Positions 8,023-15,287 are shown, numbered from the stretch's first letter. The stretch is DNA of 40,973 nt from Oscillospiraceae bacterium (GCA_017465745.1 JAFTVM010000037.1:1-40973), one strand, 5' to 3'. Numbers and translations: made by a program. The notes: generated from the letters alone by a model not told the origin.

Positions 8023-9138
8023 ATGAAAAGAATCATTTCTGTGCTGGTGCTGTGTCTGGCGCTCAGCGGCTGCAGCTATATGATGGACGGCGCCTATGTG
8101 TCCATCAAGCCCCACGAACAGCAGGGCAACCCCATTCACTCCGCCGCCATCAGCGCCGCGGATTACCGGTCCCTGTGCACGGTGCTGCAGGATCTGGTGG
8201 CGGTGGGCACGGAAAATGCCGTCATCAATGTGGGCACGTACGACCAGAATGCGGTGGCAGACGATATGGAGGATGCTGTGGCCTATATCACCGGCAGCGA
8301 TCCCATCGGCGCCTATGCCGTGGAGAACGTGATCTATGAGATCGGTCTCGGCGGCGGTACGCCGGCCATTTCCGTGGATATTTCCTATATCCACGGCCGC
8401 TCGGAACTGCGCCAGATTAAGAACGTGGCAGATATGACGGGGGCGGCCGCCCACATCGGTGAAGCGCTCCAGGATTTTGACACCGGCCTGGTGCTGCTGG
8501 TGGACAGCTACGCCGAGACGGACATTGCCCAGATCGTGGCGGATTATGCCGACCGGAATCCGGATCTGGTCATGGAGACGCCCCAGGTGGCGGTGGGCCT
8601 GTACCCCGAGGAGGGGGAGCGCCGGGTGGTGGAGCTGAACTTTGCATACCAGACAAACCGGGACGCCCTGCGCCAGATGCGCGCTCAGGTCCAGCGTGTG
8701 TTCGAATCCGCATCCCTTTATGTCAGCAGCGACAGCACCGATGCCCGGAAGTATGAGCAGCTTTACACCTTCCTGATGGAGCGCTTTGACTACCAGATGG
8801 AGACCTCCCTGACCCCGTCCTACAGCCTCCTGAGCCACGGTGTGGGTGACAGCAAAGCCTTTGCGGCGGTCTACTGCGCCATGTGCCGCCAGGCGGAGCT
8901 GGACTGCCGGATCATCACCGGAACCCACGACGGCGAACCCAGATATTGGAATATGATCTACGTGGACGGCTACTATTACCATGTGGATCTGCTGGAAAGC
9001 TCCGCCGCAGGCCGGTTCCGCAAGCGTACCGACGGCCAGATGGGGGGGTATGTCTGGGATTACTCCGCCTATCCCGAGGCAGCAGGGGAATATGTGCCCC
9101 CCACGGAAGCGGTTACAGAGATTCCCACGGAGCCGTAA
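8023..9138 (+). CDS. Lipoprotein with a transglutaminase-like domain lacking the catalytic Cys and His
   Basis: A 371-residue predicted lipoprotein. The signal ends in the lipobox LALSGC with Cys17 as the lipidated residue. The C-terminal part (about residues 265-335) has the transglutaminase-like layout: a GVGDSKAFAAVYCAM helix, a CRIITGTHDG strand, a YWNMIYVDG strand and YYHVDLLES. In active members the first helix carries Cys and the second motif His. Here these positions read Ser (GDSKAF) and Tyr (RYWN), while the Asp remains, so it is probably not an enzyme and may bind peptides or wall material. The first two thirds resemble no family I recognise. It has AAGGAG 6 bases before ATG and follows the YitT gene by 10 bases. 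Confidence 0.75.
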   Translation: MKRIISVLVLCLALSGCSYMMDGAYVSIKPHEQQGNPIHSAAISAADYRSLCTVLQDLVAVGTENAVINVGTYDQNAVADDMEDAVAYITGSDPIGAYAVENVIYEIGLGGGTPAISVDISYIHGRSELRQIKNVADMTGAAAHIGEALQDFDTGLVLLVDSYAETDIAQIVADYADRNPDLVMETPQVAVGLYPEEGERRVVELNFAYQTNRDALRQMRAQVQRVFESASLYVSSDSTDARKYEQLYTFLMERFDYQMETSLTPSYSLLSHGVGDSKAFAAVYCAMCRQAELDCRIITGTHDGEPRYWNMIYVDGYYYHVDLLESSAAGRFRKRTDGQMGGYVWDYSAYPEAAGEYVPPTEAVTEIPTEP

Positions 9139-9167
9139 AAATTTTTGAAAAAAGTAAAAAACAGGGC

Positions 9168-9195
9168 TTGACATTTTGGAATCCCGTGCTATAAT
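9168..9195 (+). promoter_or_regulatory. Promoter of first tRNA-Gly
   Basis: Exact TTGACA and exact TATAAT with a 16-base spacer lie 13 bases before the tRNA. Confidence 0.88.
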
Positions 9196-9208
9196 GATTA
9201 AGTCCGTT

Positions 9209-9284
9209 GCGGGTGTAGCTCATCCGGTAGAGCGCCACCTTGCCAAGGTGGAGGTAGCGAGTTCGAGCCTCGTCACCCGCTCCA
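9209..9284 (+). tRNA. tRNA-Gly(GCC), copy 1
   Basis: A complete cloverleaf: acceptor GCGGGTG with CACCCGC, anticodon stem CCACC/GGTGG with loop TTGCCAA (anticodon GCC), T arm GAGTTCGAGCCTC and an encoded CCA. It is identical to the second copy at 10477-10552. Confidence 0.97.
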
Positions 9285-9286
9285 AA

Positions 9287-9317
9287 AAGACCGTTTCCTC
9301 TGGAAACGGTCTTTTTT
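9287..9317 (+). terminator. Terminator of first tRNA-Gly
   Basis: A 12-bp stem (AAGACCGTTTCC) with a TCT loop is followed by a T run, directly after the CCA end. Confidence 0.88.
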
Positions 9318-9431
9318 ATTTCTATCTCAGGTTCGAACAATCAGATGCAACAGTCCGGTGGACTGTTGCTTGCCGCCGGCTGGACAGCGGCGATACGATT
9401 ATTTTCATTCCTTATGGAATGAAAATGTTAA

Positions 9432-9487
9432 CGAGCCTCGTTACCTGCTCCGTAGAACGCCGTTTCCGATAGGACGCGGCGTTTTTT
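9432..9487 (+). repeat. Degenerate duplicate of the tRNA-Gly tail with its own terminator
   Basis: Positions 9432-9452 match the last 21 bases of tRNA-Gly at 18 positions, and the next bases form a second hairpin (AACGCCG/CGGCGTT plus T run, 9456-9487). The rest of the tRNA is missing. Between the tRNA and this copy lies about 110 bases of non-coding DNA containing GTCCGGTGGAC (9353-9363) and a hairpin of the form TTTTCATTCC/GGAATGAAAA. The same arrangement is seen at tRNA-Arg and tRNA-Asp. Confidence 0.72.
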
Positions 9488-9494
9488 CTGTCGT

Positions 9495-9523
9495 TTGACA
9501 GGGCCGCGAAATTCTGGTATAAT
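9495..9523 (+). promoter_or_regulatory. Consensus promoter with no protein gene downstream
   Basis: Exact TTGACA and exact TATAAT are separated by 17 bases, the strongest promoter match in the window. Transcription would start near 9530 and meet a terminator at about 9640, with no open frame between. Confidence 0.8.
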
Positions 9524-9529
9524 ACTGCT

Positions 9530-9640
9530 GTTATGTGATATCGCGCTTTCATGCCCGCACGGGGAGTGTACCCATAAGTTAGCAAAAGCTAACTTATGGG
9601 TACAAAAGATACGGCCCAGCGGCGGGGGCCGTATCTTTTT
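9530..9640 (+). ncRNA. Candidate small RNA of about 110 nt
   Basis: The start is inferred from the consensus promoter and the end from a terminator (AAAAGATACGGCCC stem, 9604-9640). The body contains a perfect 16-bp hairpin with an AAAA loop at 9568-9603. The inner part of that hairpin is GTTAGC-AAAA-GCTAAC, the same core as the two palindromes at the DUF3793-flavodoxin promoter. No ribosome site plus frame was found. The transcript could be a regulatory RNA, or the palindrome may be a protein-binding site in DNA. The family is unknown to me. Confidence 0.5.
9604..9640. terminator. Bidirectional terminator between the small RNA and the phosphatase
   Basis: A 14-bp stem AAAAGATACGGCCC with its complement and T/A runs on both sides. 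It serves the rightward transcript and the convergent phosphatase gene. Confidence 0.82.
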
Positions 9641-9642
9641 GG

Positions 9643-10344
9643 TCAATAGAATTCCCGCTCATCATCCAACCGCAGGAGCATGGGGGTGCCGCACCGGGCG
9701 GCACCCGTGTCGATGCAGATCCAGGTGGGGGTGCGGAAAGCCCGGCCGCGGCTGGCTTCGCTGAAATATTCCGTTGGCGTGTGGCCGAACACCACGGTGG
9801 TGCCGTTCCAATAGGCGTCGTCCGGCGTTGGACGGGTCATCAGCAGCTCTTCGGCTGTGTAATCGTCCAAATCCTTGTCCGGGCGGAAATTGCCCAGGCC
9901 GGAATGCACCAGAACATACTGCCTGCCGCCGGTTTCCACGGTCTCATACAGCGGCGCATCCTCCAGATATTCCAGAATGCCCTCCACCAGATCCGGGTCA
10001 TCCCGGAGGAGCTTCCGGAATCCTGCCAGGGTGGGGGAGCCGCCGTTCTGCATCCAGTTTTCCAGCAGCAGAAGATGTTCTCCGGTAAGATCTGCCAGAG
10101 AATCCTCGTTTACCGCCCGGAACAGAAACCGGCACGCCAGCAGCAGCGCCTCATGATTGCCCAGGATCAGCTGCATATTGGGCTGCTGGGTCAGCCACAG
10201 CAGAAGCGCGGCCCCGTGTTCGCCCCGGTCGATAACATCGCCGAGGATGAAGAGGAAATCATCGTCGGAAAAGCCTGCCCGTGCCAGCAGTGCCTGAAAA
10301 GTTTCGGGGCGGAAGCCGTGGAGATCAGAGGTAACGTAGATCAT
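9643..10344 (-). CDS. Calcineurin-like metallophosphatase (serine/threonine phosphatase PrpE/ApaH type)
   Basis: A 233-residue metallophosphoesterase with all the motifs of the phosphoprotein phosphatase group: TSDLHG at the N-terminus, GDVIDRG, LGNHEALL, VHSGLG and VFGHTP. These hold two metals and the catalytic histidine. Related proteins act on phosphoserine/threonine proteins or on dinucleoside tetraphosphates; the sequence does not decide between them. The start ATG has AAGGAG 7 bases upstream. It is transcribed toward, and shares a terminator with, the candidate small RNA, and is divergent from the second tRNA-Gly. Confidence 0.88.
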   Translation of the reverse strand: MIYVTSDLHGFRPETFQALLARAGFSDDDFLFILGDVIDRGEHGAALLLWLTQQPNMQLILGNHEALLLACRFLFRAVNEDSLADLTGEHLLLLENWMQNGGSPTLAGFRKLLRDDPDLVEGILEYLEDAPLYETVETGGRQYVLVHSGLGNFRPDKDLDDYTAEELLMTRPTPDDAYWNGTTVVFGHTPTEYFSEASRGRAFRTPTWICIDTGAARCGTPMLLRLDDEREFY

Positions 10345-10434
10345 GGCGTTCTCCTTTGTATATTTGATGGGGGTTAGACTATACCACCATCGGCGGAATG
10401 CGACAAGGGAAAATAAAAAATTTTCAAAAAGGTA

Positions 10435-10462
10435 TTGACAAATCGACAAAACGTGCTATAAT
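10435..10462 (+). promoter_or_regulatory. Promoter of second tRNA-Gly
   Basis: Exact TTGACA and exact TATAAT with a 16-base spacer, the same geometry as copy 1. Confidence 0.88.
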
Positions 10463-10476
10463 TCATTTTGTTCGTT

Positions 10477-10552
10477 GCGGGTGTAGCTCATCCGGTAGAG
10501 CGCCACCTTGCCAAGGTGGAGGTAGCGAGTTCGAGCCTCGTCACCCGCTCCA
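10477..10552 (+). tRNA. tRNA-Gly(GCC), copy 2
   Basis: Identical over its whole length to the copy at 9209-9284, with an encoded CCA and a near-identical terminator. The matching GTTGCGGG start and similar promoters suggest a local gene duplication. Confidence 0.97.
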
Positions 10553-10553
10553 T

Positions 10554-10585
10554 AAAGACCGTTTCCTTCGGGAGACGGTCTTTTT
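10554..10585 (+). terminator. Terminator of second tRNA-Gly
   Basis: A stem built from AAAGACCGTTTCC with one mismatch to its complement, and a T run; similar to the copy-1 terminator. Confidence 0.85.
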
Positions 10586-10624
10586 ATTTGCTGTTCCATT
10601 GGCCGGAACGCTCGGAAAAAACAG

Positions 10625-10655
10625 AAAGACCGTTTCCTTCAGGAAACGGTCTTTT
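10625..10655. repeat. Second copy of the tRNA-Gly terminator hairpin
   Basis: The hairpin AAAGACCGTTTCC/GGAAACGGTCTTT is repeated 71 bases after the first, without any tRNA tail. It lies at the 3' end of the leftward operon, so it may now serve as that operon's terminator. Confidence 0.75.
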
Positions 10656-10657
10656 GC

Positions 10658-10933
10658 TCATTCGGCAGCGGCTTGTTCTTTGGATTCGCTGGTTTCTTCG
10701 TCTGCGGGCTTCGCAAGGCCGGGACCGCCTTCGTATTCGCCCCTGTACAGCTTCCAGCCGGCGTGGGCAGCCAGAACTGCGCCGATGACGGCAAAGGCGG
10801 CTATAGCGATGATCAGCAGGGGCTGCTCCGGCAGTGCTTCCCGCAGATTCCAGGCGGTGTACATCAGATAGCCGCCTGCCAGCACGCGGACGATCAGATA
10901 AATCTGGGAATAGGGCTTGGATTCCTTCTTCAT
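10658..10933 (-). CDS. Small membrane protein, two transmembrane segments
   Basis: A 91-residue protein with two hydrophobic stretches (residues about 10-28 and 38-56, the second reading LLIIAIAAFAVIGAVLAAHA) and a charged tail rich in Glu, Ser and Ala. No family recognised. It is the last gene of the ogt/MazG-like operon. Two start codons are possible: ATG 10939 overlaps the previous stop but is too close to the AAGGAG, while ATG 10933 has 7-base spacing and is preferred. Confidence 0.7.
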   Translation of the reverse strand: MKKESKPYSQIYLIVRVLAGGYLMYTAWNLREALPEQPLLIIAIAAFAVIGAVLAAHAGWKLYRGEYEGGPGLAKPADEETSESKEQAAAE

Positions 10934-10935
10934 AG

Positions 10936-11277
10936 TCATTCTCCTTGTGTGGTGTCGGCCCGGGCCAGGGATGCGTTGGCGCTGAAGCCCTCCGGGAACC
11001 GCGTTCTCAGTTTTTCGATATTGGCTGCAAAAATGTCATCGAGCGGCGTGTCCAGCGCCGTGGCGGCTTCCGCCAGATACCAGGCGATGTCGCCCAGCTC
11101 CTTGGCGAGCTTCTGCTTGTCCAGTTCATGGCCCTGGGCCAGCCATTTTTTCACGATGTCGATGGCTTCGCCGGATTCGCCGCAGAGTCCCATAACGCTG
11201 TTGATGAGGACGTCTTTTTTCTCCAGGGTGGGGTTCAGAGTGCGCATGGCAAGATTTTGGTATTCGTTGATGGTCAA
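10936..11277 (-). CDS. MazG-like nucleotide pyrophosphohydrolase
   Basis: A 113-residue all-alpha NTP pyrophosphohydrolase. The metal-binding pattern is visible as GLCGESGEAIDIVKK (EExxE-like) and KELGDIAWYLAE (ExxD), the hallmarks of the MazG/dUTPase-2 superfamily, which hydrolyses nucleoside triphosphates to monophosphates and pyrophosphate. It could remove damaged or non-canonical nucleotides, which fits its place right after ogt. Its start overlaps the ogt stop by 4 bases, so translation is probably coupled. Confidence 0.85.
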   Translation of the reverse strand: MTINEYQNLAMRTLNPTLEKKDVLINSVMGLCGESGEAIDIVKKWLAQGHELDKQKLAKELGDIAWYLAEAATALDTPLDDIFAANIEKLRTRFPEGFSANASLARADTTQGE

Positions 11278-11738
11278 AAGTGGTCACATCCTTGTTCGTG
11301 GTTCAGAAGCTTCCGCTTCATGTTCAGTCCCCCGGCGAAGCCTGTCAGGCTGCCGTCTGCGCCGATGATGCGGTGACAGGGAATGATGATAGCGATGCGG
11401 TTGCGGCCAACGGCCTGGCCCACCGCCTGACAGGCCCGGGGCTTGCCGATGGCCCGGGCGATATCGCCGTAGCTTCTGGTTTCGCCGTAAGGTACCTCCA
11501 GCAGACGGCCCCATACCTGCTTCTGGAAATCCGTCCCGGCAGGGGAGAGTGGCAGTTCCTTCGGCGCCGGGCGTTCGCCCCGGAAGTACCGGTCCAGCCA
11601 GTTCCGGGCGGCGACCAGGACGGGCAGATCGTCCCGGATCTCACCGGAGCCGTCCATCCACAGGCCGGTGATGGCTTCGCCGTCGCTGGTGATCGTGAGC
11701 ATTCCTACAGGGGAAGGGTAGCGGGTGATGTAGTCCAT
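11274..11738 (-). CDS. ogt: Methylated-DNA--protein-cysteine S-methyltransferase
   Basis: Repairs O6-alkylguanine by moving the alkyl group to its own cysteine. The 154-residue protein has the acceptor motif IIPCHRIIG with Cys121, the DNA-binding helix RACQAVGQAVGRN just before it, and VPYGETRSYGDIA, all in the order usual for Ogt/MGMT. No AdaA domain is attached, so it is not an adaptive regulator. First gene of a three-gene leftward operon with the MazG-like protein and a small membrane protein. Confidence 0.95.
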   Translation of the reverse strand: MDYITRYPSPVGMLTITSDGEAITGLWMDGSGEIRDDLPVLVAARNWLDRYFRGERPAPKELPLSPAGTDFQKQVWGRLLEVPYGETRSYGDIARAIGKPRACQAVGQAVGRNRIAIIIPCHRIIGADGSLTGFAGGLNMKRKLLNHEQGCDHF

Positions 11739-11826
11739 AGTTGCCTCCCGGGGTTTTGTCCATTATAACTGCCCGGGAAGAAAATGTCCATGGTGAAAAA
11801 ATATTTGAAAAAATCGAAAATACCTC

Positions 11827-11855
11827 TTGACGAATCGAAAACTTTGTGCTAATAT
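11827..11855 (+). promoter_or_regulatory. Promoter of tRNA-Asp
   Basis: TTGACG and TAATAT are separated by 17 bases, 25 bases before the tRNA. Confidence 0.78.
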
Positions 11856-11880
11856 ATGTCCTGTTCGGTGAACATCACCT

Positions 11881-11957
11881 GGCCCTGTGGTGCAGTCGGT
11901 TAGCACGCCAGCCTGTCACGCTGGAGGTCGACGGTTCGAGTCCGTTCGGGGTCGCCA
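11881..11957 (+). tRNA. tRNA-Asp(GTC)
   Basis: A complete cloverleaf with encoded CCA. The anticodon stem CCAGC/GCTGG carries loop CTGTCAC, anticodon GTC. The acceptor GGCCCTG/CGGGGTC contains two G-U pairs, which is unusual for this gene but keeps all seven positions paired. Confidence 0.95.
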
Positions 11958-11960
11958 AAA

Positions 11961-11993
11961 ATGCTCCATCCCAATTGGGATGGAGCATTTTTT
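11961..11993 (+). terminator. Terminator of tRNA-Asp
   Basis: A perfect stem ATGCTCCATCCCAA with its complement, followed by a T run, 3 bases after the CCA. Confidence 0.88.
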
Positions 11994-12044
11994 GTTGTCA
12001 ACGATGTGGACTGTTTACCCGGCCGTGGCTTTGCCGCAGCAAAG

Positions 12045-12096
12045 CGAGTCCGTTCAGGGCTGATTGTGCTCCATCCCATTCGGGATGGAGCGATTT
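12045..12096 (+). repeat. Partial duplicate of the tRNA-Asp tail with a second terminator
   Basis: Positions 12045-12059 match the T-arm/acceptor part of tRNA-Asp at 14 of 15 bases, and the next bases form a second copy of the terminator stem (GCTCCATCCCA/GGGATGGAGC). The insert between the copies holds GTGGACTGTTT and a TGGCTTTGCCGCAGC stretch, loosely like the inserts beside tRNA-Arg and tRNA-Gly. The remainder up to the esterase promoter (12097-12285) shows no gene. Confidence 0.75.
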
Positions 12097-12285
12097 TGCT
12101 TTCCCCACTAGCAATTTTCTTCCAGATATGATACAATGCAAAAGTACAATTTCACAGTTCAAAATGGATATATGAACACCGCTGAAAAGCGTTTGTCCGT
12201 GTACTGCGGGCTGTGAGATTTGCCCGATTTTGCATATTTTCCAAAAATTGTTCGGAAAAAGCGGGCGTTTTCCCTGGTTTTGTCA

Positions 12286-12314
12286 TTGACAATTATGGAA
12301 AATGCTACTATACT
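12286..12314 (+). promoter_or_regulatory. Promoter of the esterase/ATP-grasp cluster
   Basis: Exact TTGACA and TATACT with a 17-base spacer, 46 bases before the first esterase gene. Confidence 0.8.
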
Positions 12315-12360
12315 ATCAAGAGGTCGGGCCAAAGAAACTTTTGTTAAGGAGAACCCGTCC

Positions 12361-13116
12361 ATGCTCAAGAAATGGGAAGTCACGCTGCCCGGTCTCACCG
12401 GCAAGCGTCCCCGTCAGGCCTATATCTGGCTGCCTGACTGTTATGATGAAGATGAAGACAGGCGCTATCCTGTCCTTTATATGTTCGACGGCCACAACAC
12501 CTTCGTTGACGGCGAAGCCACCTACGGCAAATCCTGGGGCATGGCCAGCTACCTGACCTGGACCCGGAAGAATATCATCGTGGTGGGCGTCGAGTGCAAC
12601 ACCCGGGGCAACGGCCGCCTGCGGGAATATACCCCCGTCAGCTTCGAGGACGACAAGTACGGCAAGATCCGCGCCAAGGGTCACAAGTACATGGAGTGGC
12701 TGGTAAACGATCTGAAACCCTGCATCGACGAGAATTACCGCACCCTTTCTGACCGGGAACACACCTATGTGGCCGGTTCTTCCATGGGCGGCCTCATGTC
12801 TGTTTACGCTTCCACGGTGTATAACCATGTGTTCAGCCGGGCTGCCTGCCTGTCTCCCAGCCTCTGGGTGGAGCCGGAAAAGGTGCTGAAGCTGGTGGAA
12901 AAATCCGAAATCGGCAGCGATACCGTCATCTACATGGACTACGGCAGCGATGAGCTTTCCAACCACGGCTTTATGCTGGAGCATATGACCAATATGGGTG
13001 CCATGCTGCTGAGCAAGGGGGTCAATCTGACCTTCCGCATCGTTCCCGGCGGCGACCATTCCGAAGCCTCCTGGGAAAAGCAGCTGCCCATTTTTATGGA
13101 ATGTCTGGGAATTTAA
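12361..13116 (+). CDS. Alpha/beta-hydrolase, putative esterase (EstD/Fes type)
   Basis: A 251-residue protein of the putative-esterase family (PF00756-like). It shows the early strand RRYPVLYMFDGHNTF, the nucleophile elbow GSSMGGLMS with the catalytic serine, an acidic residue after YMDYGSDE, and a late histidine in GGDHSEASW, matching the order Ser-Asp-His. Enzymes of this group cleave esters of siderophores, formylglutathione or feruloyl sugars; no signal peptide is seen, so it works inside the cell. AAGGAG lies 10 bases before ATG. First gene of a three-gene set with a second hydrolase and an ATP-grasp protein. Confidence 0.85.
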   Translation: MLKKWEVTLPGLTGKRPRQAYIWLPDCYDEDEDRRYPVLYMFDGHNTFVDGEATYGKSWGMASYLTWTRKNIIVVGVECNTRGNGRLREYTPVSFEDDKYGKIRAKGHKYMEWLVNDLKPCIDENYRTLSDREHTYVAGSSMGGLMSVYASTVYNHVFSRAACLSPSLWVEPEKVLKLVEKSEIGSDTVIYMDYGSDELSNHGFMLEHMTNMGAMLLSKGVNLTFRIVPGGDHSEASWEKQLPIFMECLGI

Positions 13117-13177
13117 TTAAGGAAATATAAAACGAGCGGCTCAATAGGTTGGCCGCCAAGAGGAGAGTTTAATCACT

Positions 13178-13921
13178 ATGGAAATTCGTTACTTCAAGCA
13201 CTACAGCTCCAAGCTGGGCCGCGACATGGAATTCAAGGTCTACGGCAGCGGCAGCGGCAAGCCCGTCATGTTTATCCCCTGCCAGGCAGGCCGTTTCTTC
13301 GACTTCGAGGGCTTCAAGATGCACGAGACCTGGGCACCCTGGATCGAGGCAGGCCAGTGCACCGTCTACTCCATCGACTGCCTGGATGAGATCGCCTGGG
13401 CTGCGCAGGGCCAGGATAACCGCTGGCGCATCGAGAACCACGAGCGCTGGTATAACTACATCGTTGATGAGATGATCCCCACCATCCGCTCCATGAGCGG
13501 TGATCAGCGCGTGCTGACCTTTGGCTGCTCCATGGGCGCCATGCACGCCGCCAACCTGTTCTTCCGCCGTCCCGACCTGTTCGCCGGCTGCTTCGCCATC
13601 TCCGGCCTGTACGACAACAAGGAGTTCTTCGGCGACTACTGTGACGACCTGGTCTACAATAACTGCCCCTGCCTGTACCTGGCCAACCTGCCCCAGGACC
13701 ACTACTACATGGACCTGTACCGCAACTCCGACATCCTGATCGTCTGCGGCCAGGGCGCCTGGGAAGAGCCCCTGCTGGAGTCCACCCGCTGGCTGGATAC
13801 CGTCTGCTGCCAGAAGGGCATCCCCGCCCGCTTCGAATACTGGGGCCTGGATGTCAACCACGACTGGCCCTGGTGGCACAAAATGGTGGGCGTCTACGCT
13901 CCCCAGCTGCTGCACGTCTGA
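13178..13921 (+). CDS. Alpha/beta-hydrolase fold protein, second esterase-like
   Basis: A 247-residue protein with KPVMFIPCQAGRFFDFEG near the N-terminus, the nucleophile elbow FGCSMGAMHAANL and a late histidine in LDVNHDWPWW. It is related in fold to the upstream esterase but not a close copy: the lid region is different and rich in Tyr and Asp. It has no signal peptide and uses strongly preferred codons. It lies 61 bases after the first esterase and 169 bases before the ATP-grasp gene, on the same strand. Confidence 0.8.
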   Translation: MEIRYFKHYSSKLGRDMEFKVYGSGSGKPVMFIPCQAGRFFDFEGFKMHETWAPWIEAGQCTVYSIDCLDEIAWAAQGQDNRWRIENHERWYNYIVDEMIPTIRSMSGDQRVLTFGCSMGAMHAANLFFRRPDLFAGCFAISGLYDNKEFFGDYCDDLVYNNCPCLYLANLPQDHYYMDLYRNSDILIVCGQGAWEEPLLESTRWLDTVCCQKGIPARFEYWGLDVNHDWPWWHKMVGVYAPQLLHV

Positions 13922-13981
13922 TTTCTTCATTATATCGTAGGAGCCGATGCCCGCACCGACCCTATGTACAGCGTGCCGATT

Positions 13982-14007
13982 GGGACGATGCAGGCATCGT
14001 CCTTTTC
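13982..14007 (+). terminator. Short hairpin with T run between hydrolase and ATP-grasp gene
   Basis: GGACGATGC pairs with GCATCGTCC and a TTTT tract follows. It may be a partial terminator that lowers read-through to the ATP-grasp gene. The AT-rich leader that follows (about 14,008-14,090) ends in the AAGGAG ribosome site. Confidence 0.5.
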
Positions 14008-14090
14008 CAAAAAGAGAATCAAAAAATAAACATAAAATAAAAACACAAAACAAAAAAGAAATCCGAACAAACTAAGGAGATCGATCAAAA

Positions 14091-15287
14091 ATGAAGAACT
14101 TTATCTTTATTTCCCCCAACTTCCCCCTGACCTACTGGAAGTTCTGCCGCGAGCTGAAGAACAACGGCATGCGTGTTCTGGGCATCGGCGACTGCCCCTA
14201 CGATGAGCTGATGCAGGACCTGAAGGACTCCATGCACGAGTACTACAAGGTCTCCTCCCTGGAGAACTACGACGAGGTGTTCAAGGCTGTGGCTTTCTTC
14301 ACCTTCAAGTACGGCAAGATCGACTGGCTGGAGTCCAATAACGAGTACTGGCTGATGCGTGACGCCCAGCTGCGTACCGAGTTCAACATCACCACCGGCC
14401 CCAAGATCCACGAGATGGACAAGATCAAGTATAAGTCCGCCATGAAGGCCTACTACGAGAAGGCCGGTCTGCCCACTGCCCGCTACCACCTGGTGGAGGG
14501 TCTGGAGGATGCTCTGGAGTTCGCCAACATGGTTGGCTACCCCGTGGTCGTCAAGCCCGACAACGGCGTCGGCGCTTCCAACACCTACAAGCTGCGCTCC
14601 GATGACGACGTCCGCTGGTTCATCGATATCAAGGACGACAACGTCTACATCATGGAAGAGTTCGTCAACGGCTATGTCCAGACCTACGACGGCATCGTCG
14701 ACTCCCAGGGCAATGTCATCTTTGAGTCCGGCAACATCACGCCCCACTCCCTGATGGACATCGTCAACGACAACGGCGACTCCGTCTACTACCTGGTCAA
14801 GGAGCTGCCCGAGAAGGTCCGCCAGGCAGGCCTGGCCACCATCAAGTCCTTCGGCGTCAAGAGCCGCTTCGTCCACCTGGAGTTCTTCATCCTGAACGAC
14901 GACCAGGAGGGCCTGGGCAAGAAGGGTGATGTTCTGGGTCTGGAAGTCAACATGCGTCCCGCCGGCGGCTTCACTCCCGAGATGTACAACTACTCTCAGG
15001 AGACCGACGTCTACAAGATCTGGGCTGACATGATCGCCTTCGACCACAACACCAAGAACATCGGCAACGCCCACTTCTGCGCCTTCTACGGCCGCCGCGA
15101 CGGCAAGCCCTACAAGATGGACGACTACGAAGTCATGCGCAAGTACGGCCACAAGATGGTCATGTGGGGCCGTATTCCCGAGGCTCTGTCCGGCGCCATG
15201 GCCAACCAGATGTATGTCGCCAACTTCGACACCGAGGAAGAGATGTTCGCATTCTATGCTGACATGGCTGCACAGTACGAGGTCTGA
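14091..15287 (+). CDS. ATP-grasp ligase
   Basis: A 398-residue ATP-grasp protein, expected to join a carboxylate to an amine or thiol through an acyl phosphate. The N-terminal pre-ATP domain carries FPLTYWKFCREL. The ATP-binding part begins at GYPVVVKPDNGVGASNT, continues through VYIMEEFVNGYVQTYDG, and ends with the metal-binding GLEVNMRPAGG. It is not a close match to biotin carboxylase, carbamoyl-phosphate synthase or D-Ala ligase, and the substrate is unknown. Codon use is extreme: leucine is almost always CTG and C-ending codons dominate, which suggests very high expression. It forms a set with two intracellular hydrolases and is followed by a strong terminator. Confidence 0.85.
   Translation: MKNFIFISPNFPLTYWKFCRELKNNGMRVLGIGDCPYDELMQDLKDSMHEYYKVSSLENYDEVFKAVAFFTFKYGKIDWLESNNEYWLMRDAQLRTEFNITTGPKIHEMDKIKYKSAMKAYYEKAGLPTARYHLVEGLEDALEFANMVGYPVVVKPDNGVGASNTYKLRSDDDVRWFIDIKDDNVYIMEEFVNGYVQTYDGIVDSQGNVIFESGNITPHSLMDIVNDNGDSVYYLVKELPEKVRQAGLATIKSFGVKSRFVHLEFFILNDDQEGLGKKGDVLGLEVNMRPAGGFTPEMYNYSQETDVYKIWADMIAFDHNTKNIGNAHFCAFYGRRDGKPYKMDDYEVMRKYGHKMVMWGRIPEALSGAMANQMYVANFDTEEEMFAFYADMAAQYEV

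Noticed and set aside
4851-8036. A 1061-residue open frame on the minus strand
   Set aside because: It is the antisense shadow of the topoisomerase A and YitT genes, caused by GC-rich codon use. The rightward frames have clear motifs and ribosome sites.
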